Below, in pieces: positions 59,234-64,000 of a stretch of DNA of 64,000 nt. Made by a program: the position numbers and the translations under genes. The notes under the pieces were generated by a model. That model was not told the origin of the DNA. It worked only from the letters and a program-made list of their open reading frames with translations, and ran no database searches. Positions within the stretch are counted from its first letter, which is position 1. Each line of letters begins with the position of its first letter. Origin of the DNA: UBA4655 sp964585575 (GTDB lineage: Bacteria > Planctomycetota > Planctomycetia > Pirellulales > UBA1268); NCBI GenBank assembly GCA_964585575.1, contig CAZPEM010000001.1, forward strand, positions 5,445-69,444. The letters run 5' to 3'.

Positions 59234-60460
59234 ATGAACATAGGCCTTCTCGGGTGCGACCGACAGATACTCGACCTGCTCGCGGCGTCGGTCGCCGACG
59301 GCGGCCGGATCGCCGTCGCGTGCGATATCGACGCCGAGGCGTTCGCGGCGGTCGTCTCCCGCGGTCTCTGCGACCGGACGCTTGCCAGCGACGGTTCGTG
59401 GGAGTCGCTCATCGACCCGCGGCAGACGGACGTGGTGTTCGTCGGCGCGGACCGCTGGCACGAGGGCCGCGCCGATGCGGTCCGCAGGATCGTCCAGGCC
59501 GGCCGGACGGTCGTGCTTTCGCATCCGCTCGACCTCTCGATGCTCTGGGCCTACGAGATCGACATGATCCGTGGCGACAGCCGCGCGACCCTGATTCCTC
59601 TCCTCCCCGACCGGCTGCACCCGTTCGTCGCGAGGCTCCGCAGCCTCCTCGAGGCGGGGCTCGCGGCCGCATCGCCATTCGGTGGAATCGACGCGATCGT
59701 CATGGAACGCCGCCCCGAAGGCTTCGACCGCGATGCCGTGCTCAGCGCGTTCTCGCGCGACGCCGACCTCCTGCGGGCCATCGCCGGCGATCCGAAGCGG
59801 CTTTCGACGCTCGGCGCAACCCCGCAGTCGGCCACGTTCACGACGCTCACGGTCGAGCTGAGCGGACCATCGAGCCTGCCGGTCCGCTGGCAGGTCGTGC
59901 GGGGGGATCGCCCCGGCGCACGGCTGTCGCTCATGGGGGAGCGGGGCACGGTCACGCTCGAGATTCCCGACGGGCCGGCGGATGCATGGACGCTCCGGGA
60001 ACAGACGGCCGACGGCTCCCCTCCGCGGGTCGAGACGCTGCCCTTCGACCGCCCGCGGGCCGTGCTCTCGCTGCTCGCACGCCGCGATGCAGCCACGAGC
60101 GACCCGGACATGCCGCCCGCCGGCTGGAGCGACGCCGCTCGGACGATCGAACTGGCCGAGACGATTCCGCGAAGCATCGCCAAGGGACGGGGCATCGACC
60201 TGCACCAGGAGGAGTTCTCGGAGATCGGCACGTTCAAGGGCACCATGGCATCCCTGGGATGCGGCATCGTGCTCGCGGGGCTGCTCCTGCTCGTGTTGGC
60301 GACGCTCGTCGGCGGCATCGCCAGCGCCGCCGGATGGGAATTCGGCGAGCGGCTCGCCGGGGCCTGGCCCTGGATCATCCTGACGGTGCTCGTGCTGTTC
60401 CTGTCGCTTCAAATCATCCCGCTCTTGATTCCCCAACCACCACCGCACCGCAGGAAATGA
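59234..60460 (+). CDS. Membrane-anchored protein with oxidoreductase-like N-terminus
   Basis: 408 residues. 'IGLLGCDRQILDLLAAS' followed by 'VACDIDAEAF' and 'DVVFVGADRWHEGRADAVRR' resembles the NAD(P)-binding fold of Gfo/Idh proteins, but the canonical GxGxxG is altered to G-L-L-G-C-D. The middle is beta-rich with no catalytic Lys-Pro pair in the usual place. Two membrane helices close the protein ('GIVLAGLLLLVLATLVGGIA' and 'PWIILTVLVLFLSLQIIPLL'). A pseudo-oxidoreductase tethered to the membrane is the likeliest reading. Confidence 0.75.
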   Translation: MNIGLLGCDRQILDLLAASVADGGRIAVACDIDAEAFAAVVSRGLCDRTLASDGSWESLIDPRQTDVVFVGADRWHEGRADAVRRIVQAGRTVVLSHPLDLSMLWAYEIDMIRGDSRATLIPLLPDRLHPFVARLRSLLEAGLAAASPFGGIDAIVMERRPEGFDRDAVLSAFSRDADLLRAIAGDPKRLSTLGATPQSATFTTLTVELSGPSSLPVRWQVVRGDRPGARLSLMGERGTVTLEIPDGPADAWTLREQTADGSPPRVETLPFDRPRAVLSLLARRDAATSDPDMPPAGWSDAARTIELAETIPRSIAKGRGIDLHQEEFSEIGTFKGTMASLGCGIVLAGLLLLVLATLVGGIASAAGWEFGERLAGAWPWIILTVLVLFLSLQIIPLLIPQPPPHRRK

Positions 60461-60552
60461 GACCGAGCGATCCTGGCCCCCGGCCGGCACGTTCGCCGGT
60501 GGGCCGCGACCGCCCGCTCCCGTCGCAGGCGGGCCGCAGGTACCATGTGGCA

Positions 60553-63531
60553 ATGCCCACCGACGTCCGCTCGCTCGGCGACAGGCTCGAAGGCGACCTG
60601 CTCGTCGACGACCTCGCCCGCTCGATCTACTCCACCGATGCCTCCGAGTACCAGGAGCGGCCGCTGGCGGTCGCCTTCCCGAGGTCGGACCGCGACGTCG
60701 GCGAGATCGTCCGCTTCGCGGCAGCCAACGGCATCGGGCTGATCCCACGGGGGGCCGGCACGTCGCTCGCCGGGCAGGTGGTTGGCGGCGGCCTCGTGGT
60801 CGATCTCGGCCGCCACATGAACCGGATCCTGTCGCTCGACGCCGCTGCCCGCCGGGTCCGCGTGCAGCCGGGCGTCGTCCGCAACGAACTCAACGCCTTC
60901 CTCGCGCCGCACGGGCTGTTCTTCGGCCCGGAAACGTCCACGGCCGGCTGGGCGACGATCGGCGGCATGGTCGGCAACAACTCCTGCGGGTCGAATTCGA
61001 TCGCCTACGGCACGACACGAGACCATCTCGTCTCGGCCCGCGGCTTCCTCGCAGACGGCTCGGAAGTGACGTTCGGACCGCTCGACCGGGAGGCCTTTCT
61101 GGCGGCGTGCGAGGGCGACACGCTCGTCGCGACGGCCTACCGCACGCTCCGCGACCTGCTTGCCCCGGAGGAAAGCCGCCGCCGGATTCTTGAGGGATTT
61201 CCGCGGCCCGAAGTCACCCGCCGCAACACCGGCTACGCGCTCGATGCCCTCCTCGACGCATCCTGCTTCGACGCGTCGAGCTCGACGCCCTTCAACGCAT
61301 GCCGCCTGATCGCGGGGTCGGAAGGCACCCTCTTCGTGGGCGTGGAGTTCGAGCTCGACCTGCTGCCTCTGCCCCCCCCGGGGGTCGTCATGTGCGTCCA
61401 CTGCCGTTCGGTGGACGAGGCGCTCAGGGCGACGGTGCTCGTGATGCGGGAATTCGGACGATCGCGGAACGGACAGCCGCCGCGCGCATCGGCCGAGTGC
61501 GAACTGACAGGCTGCGAGCTGATAGACGACAAGATCCTCTCCTGCACGAAGGACAACCTCGAGCAGGCCCGCAACCGCAGCTTCGTGGAGGGCGATCCCG
61601 GGGCCGTGCTCGTCGTGGAGTTCAAGTCCGCCGATCCCACCCGGCTCGTCCGGGCCTGCGACGACCTTGAGTCACTCCTTCGCAGCGCGGACATCGGCTA
61701 CGCCTTTCCGCGACTCTTCGGGGCCGAGTCCAACCGGGTCTGGGAGCTGCGGCGGGCCGGCCAGGGGCTCGTGAACAACCTTCCTGGCGACGCGAAGCCC
61801 CGCGAGATCGTCGAGGACACGGCGGTCGCGGTGGAAGACCTGCCCGCCTACATCGCGGATTTCGACCGGCTGCTCGCGGAGAAGTACGGGATCGACTGCG
61901 TCCACTACGCGCACGCCGGCGCCGGCGAGCTCCATCTGCGGCCGCTCTTCGACCTGAAGACGCCCGAGGGTCTGGCGACGTTTCGCGGCGTGGCCACCGA
62001 CGTCGCGCAGCTCGTGAAGCGGTATCGCGGCAGTCTCAGCGGCGAGCACGGCGACGGCCGCCTCCGCGGCGAGTTCATCCGCACGATGGTGGGCGACGAG
62101 TGCTACGCGATGCTCGAGCGGGTGAAGCGGGCCTTCGATCCCCGTGGCATCCTCAACCCAGGCAAGATCATCGCCGCCCCGCCGATGGACACGAGCCTGC
62201 GGATCGTCCCCGGCGCGGCCGAGCCCGAGCGGGAGACGGTCTTCCGGTTCGCCGACACCGGCGGCGTGCTCCGCGCGGCCGAGAAATGCACCGGCGTCGG
62301 CCAGTGCCGCAAGACGCACATCATCGGCGGCACGATGTGCCCGAGCTACATGGCCACCCGCGACGAGCAGCACACGACGCGGGCCCGGGCCAACGTGCTG
62401 CGACAGGCGCTCGCCGACGCCGGCTCGGCCGACCCCTGGAGCCGACCGGAGCTCGCCGACGTGATGGATCTCTGCCTTTCGTGCAAGGCCTGCAAGAGCG
62501 AGTGTCCCTCCAACGTCGACATGGCGAGGCTCAAGGCGGAATGGGAGCAGCACCGGCACGACCGGCGCGGCGTTCCGCTGCGGTCCCGGCTCATCGCCGG
62601 CTCGGCGCGGGCGATGCGGCTGGCCCATCCGGCACGCGCGATCTACAACCTCGCCGTCACCGCGCCCGGCCTCTCGCAGGCCGTGAAGCGGCTCATGGGC
62701 TTCTCCGTGAAGCGGTCGCTCCCGACGCTCGCCACGACGAGGCTCTCCACGTGGCACCGCCGAAGGCCGCGGCCCGCCGGCCCGTTCCCGCTCGGCCGCG
62801 TGCACCTCTTCTGCGACGAGTTCACCGACACGCTCGACGCCCCGATCGGCATCCGCGCCGTGGAGCTGCTCGAGGCGCTCGGCTACGAGGTCGTCATCCC
62901 GCGGCACGCCGACAGCGGGCGGGCCCAGCTCTCGAAGGGGCTCGTCCGCGAGGCCAGAACGCTCGCCTCGCACAACGTCGAGTGGCTCGAGCCCGTCGTG
63001 ACCGACGAGGCGCCGCTCGTCGGGATCGAGCCGTCCGCGATCCTCGGCTTCCGTGATGAGTATCCCGATCTCGTGCCGGAGGAGCTGGCCCCGAAAGCCC
63101 GCCGACTCGCCGACCGCGTGTTCCTCATCGACGAGTTCCTCGCCCGCGAGGCGTCACGCGGACGGATCGGGCCGGGCTCCTTCCGGCCCGCCCGCCGTCG
63201 CATCCTGCTCCACGGCCACTGCCACCAGAAGGCCCTCGCCAGCCTCGAGGCGACGAAGGAGATCCTCTCGCTCCCCGAGGGGCACGAGGTCGAGATCCTC
63301 CCCACCGGCTGCTGCGGCATGGCAGGATCGTTCGGCTACGAGGCCGAGCACTTCGATCTCTCGATGCGGATCGGCGAACTCGTGCTCTTCCCCGCCGTGC
63401 GAAAGGCCGCCCCCGACACGCTCGTGGCTGCCGCGGGCACCAGCTGCCGCCACCAGATCAAGGACGGCACAGGCCGCACCGCCCTCCACCCCGTGGATAT
63501 CCTCCACGCCGCTGTCGCCCGCACGGCGTAA
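60553..63531 (+). CDS. ydiJ: FAD-linked oxidase fused to Fe-S and CCG domains (YdiJ / GlcD-GlcF type)
   Basis: 992 residues, similar to E. coli YdiJ. FAD-binding PCMH domain: 'PRGAGTSLAGQVVGGG' and 'GGMVGNNSCGSNSIAYG'. FAD-oxidase C-terminal part contains 'SGEHGDGRLRGEF'. Two Fe-S clusters: 'CTGVGQCRK' with 'GTMCPSY', and 'CLSCKACKSECPS'. Two CCG motifs: 'LHGHCHQKAL' and 'TGCCGMAGSFGYE'. The family oxidises D-2-hydroxyacids, D-2-hydroxyglutarate in YdiJ; here lactate is another candidate. Electron acceptor unknown. Confidence 0.93.
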   Translation: MPTDVRSLGDRLEGDLLVDDLARSIYSTDASEYQERPLAVAFPRSDRDVGEIVRFAAANGIGLIPRGAGTSLAGQVVGGGLVVDLGRHMNRILSLDAAARRVRVQPGVVRNELNAFLAPHGLFFGPETSTAGWATIGGMVGNNSCGSNSIAYGTTRDHLVSARGFLADGSEVTFGPLDREAFLAACEGDTLVATAYRTLRDLLAPEESRRRILEGFPRPEVTRRNTGYALDALLDASCFDASSSTPFNACRLIAGSEGTLFVGVEFELDLLPLPPPGVVMCVHCRSVDEALRATVLVMREFGRSRNGQPPRASAECELTGCELIDDKILSCTKDNLEQARNRSFVEGDPGAVLVVEFKSADPTRLVRACDDLESLLRSADIGYAFPRLFGAESNRVWELRRAGQGLVNNLPGDAKPREIVEDTAVAVEDLPAYIADFDRLLAEKYGIDCVHYAHAGAGELHLRPLFDLKTPEGLATFRGVATDVAQLVKRYRGSLSGEHGDGRLRGEFIRTMVGDECYAMLERVKRAFDPRGILNPGKIIAAPPMDTSLRIVPGAAEPERETVFRFADTGGVLRAAEKCTGVGQCRKTHIIGGTMCPSYMATRDEQHTTRARANVLRQALADAGSADPWSRPELADVMDLCLSCKACKSECPSNVDMARLKAEWEQHRHDRRGVPLRSRLIAGSARAMRLAHPARAIYNLAVTAPGLSQAVKRLMGFSVKRSLPTLATTRLSTWHRRRPRPAGPFPLGRVHLFCDEFTDTLDAPIGIRAVELLEALGYEVVIPRHADSGRAQLSKGLVREARTLASHNVEWLEPVVTDEAPLVGIEPSAILGFRDEYPDLVPEELAPKARRLADRVFLIDEFLAREASRGRIGPGSFRPARRRILLHGHCHQKALASLEATKEILSLPEGHEVEILPTGCCGMAGSFGYEAEHFDLSMRIGELVLFPAVRKAAPDTLVAAAGTSCRHQIKDGTGRTALHPVDILHAAVARTA

Positions 63532-63647
63532 AACCCGGTCGCGACCGCGTTCCGCGGCGGTTTCACCGCCCGCAAAGGTGTCGACAGCGGCCGGAAATGC
63601 CGATAAAACAAGTGTTCATCGAGATTGCGTCCGGTGGATTCTTGACA

Positions 63648-64000
63648 ATGGATGGCACGTTGTCGCTCTCGCTTCCATCAGCCACCCGACGGCCTTCGCT
63701 GCTCACGGCGTCATGGATTCCAGGGCCGCGGACCACCGCGGCGTCCTGCATCCGGCTGCTGCTCGCCGGCTGTTTGCTGCCCGCGTTCCACACCGCGGGC
63801 CTTCCCGCAGCCGCGAACGCCGCCGAGGCGTCGCCGGCAGACTTTGCCGCCGCCAGGACGGTGATCACCCGCTACTGCATCGACTGCCACTCGGGCGACT
63901 CGGCCGAGGGGGAGGTGGACCTTTCGTTCACGGCCGAGCCAGCCGCGCTCGGCAGGCATGCCAAGCTCATGCAGCGGGTCGCCGAGATGGTGACGAGCGG
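63648..64000 (+). CDS. Planctomycete-type (PSCyt1-like) cytochrome c protein, N-terminal part (partial)
   Basis: The first 117 codons are inside the window. An N-terminal hydrophobic stretch ('LLLAGCLLPAFHTAGLPAAA') looks like a signal peptide; it is followed by one haem-c site 'YCIDCHSGDSAEGEVDL' (CxxCH). This matches the PSCyt1 domain that starts many large planctomycete secreted proteins (with DUF1587/1592/1588 domains). The rest is beyond position 64000. Confidence 0.85.
   Translation, partial: MDGTLSLSLPSATRRPSLLTASWIPGPRTTAASCIRLLLAGCLLPAFHTAGLPAAANAAEASPADFAAARTVITRYCIDCHSGDSAEGEVDLSFTAEPAALGRHAKLMQRVAEMVTS

Noticed and set aside
63556..63570. Hairpin GGCGGT/ACCGCC after the FAD/Fe-S dehydrogenase gene
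   Set aside because: Six pairs with a three-base loop but no following T-run; such stems are common by chance at this GC content.

Overview
The window looks like a chromosomal segment of a high-GC planctomycete, probably of the Pirellulales type. The evidence is the gene content: a DUF1080 sugar-hydrolase-like protein, a YdjY-like lipoprotein, the start of a planctomycete-type (PSCyt1-like) cytochrome protein with a CIDCH haem site, separate coaB and coaC genes, a eukaryote-like (type 2) isoleucyl-tRNA synthetase, and a bacterial microcompartment locus of the kind known from Planctomycetes and Verrucomicrobia (PVM type). Nearly all open frames are GC-rich at the third codon position, so most long antisense frames are shadows. 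I saw no tRNA, rRNA, CRISPR array or intact insertion sequence.

Layout. 1-3720: 3' end of a prephenate dehydratase-like gene, a glycosyltransferase, a sulfotransferase fused to a GT9-like domain, and tpiA. 3849-9919: a housekeeping run (secG, yicC, gmk, rpoZ, coaC, coaB, argC, argJ). 9932-10134: a structured repeat element. 10284-18965: an acidic small protein, purine nucleoside phosphorylase, a TldD/TldE pair, ileS, purN (apparently with a CTG start) and a DinB-fold protein. 19054-20500: a fatty-acid desaturase and a GNAT acetyltransferase.

20523-29466 is the most coherent accessory block. An AT-richer control region with two inverted repeats precedes a DeoR regulator, PduL, two BMC-H hexamer proteins, acetate kinase, three BMC-P pentamer proteins, a CoA-acylating aldehyde dehydrogenase, an unknown protein, a class II aldolase and a lactate/malate-type dehydrogenase. 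From family knowledge, the aldolase cleaves fuculose- or rhamnulose-1-phosphate to DHAP and lactaldehyde. The aldehyde is oxidised to lactyl-CoA, PduL makes lactyl-phosphate, and the kinase yields lactate and ATP. Four proteins (PduL, aldehyde dehydrogenase, the unknown protein, the aldolase) carry a terminal amphipathic helix of one shared pattern, which marks them as probable cargo.

29484-34301: a CzcA/CusA-type RND pump and its His-rich adaptor, with no outer-membrane partner in view. 34302-34839 has no convincing gene. 34840-40061: a lipoprotein, an HD-domain protein, a DUF1080 protein, comM, a PAP2 phosphatase and a response regulator. 40341-45388: dnaG, rpoD, a coiled-coil zinc-ribbon protein and greA. 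45372-49538: a PLP-binding YggS homologue, an unrecognised 599-residue protein, a YdjY-like lipoprotein and HemQ.

49713-55081 is the second unusual block: a WXG100-like protein, a coiled-coil protein, a second small W-x-D protein and a 1401-residue membrane FtsK/SpoIIIE-type ATPase, preceded by three 16-bp direct repeats. It looks like a minimal type VII secretion-like module lacking the other known Ecc/Ess components. 55105-64000: a CapA-like phosphoesterase, an HtrA-type protease, aat, cinA, a membrane-anchored protein with an oxidoreductase-like N-terminus, a large FAD/Fe-S dehydrogenase (YdiJ type), and the start of the PSCyt1-like gene.
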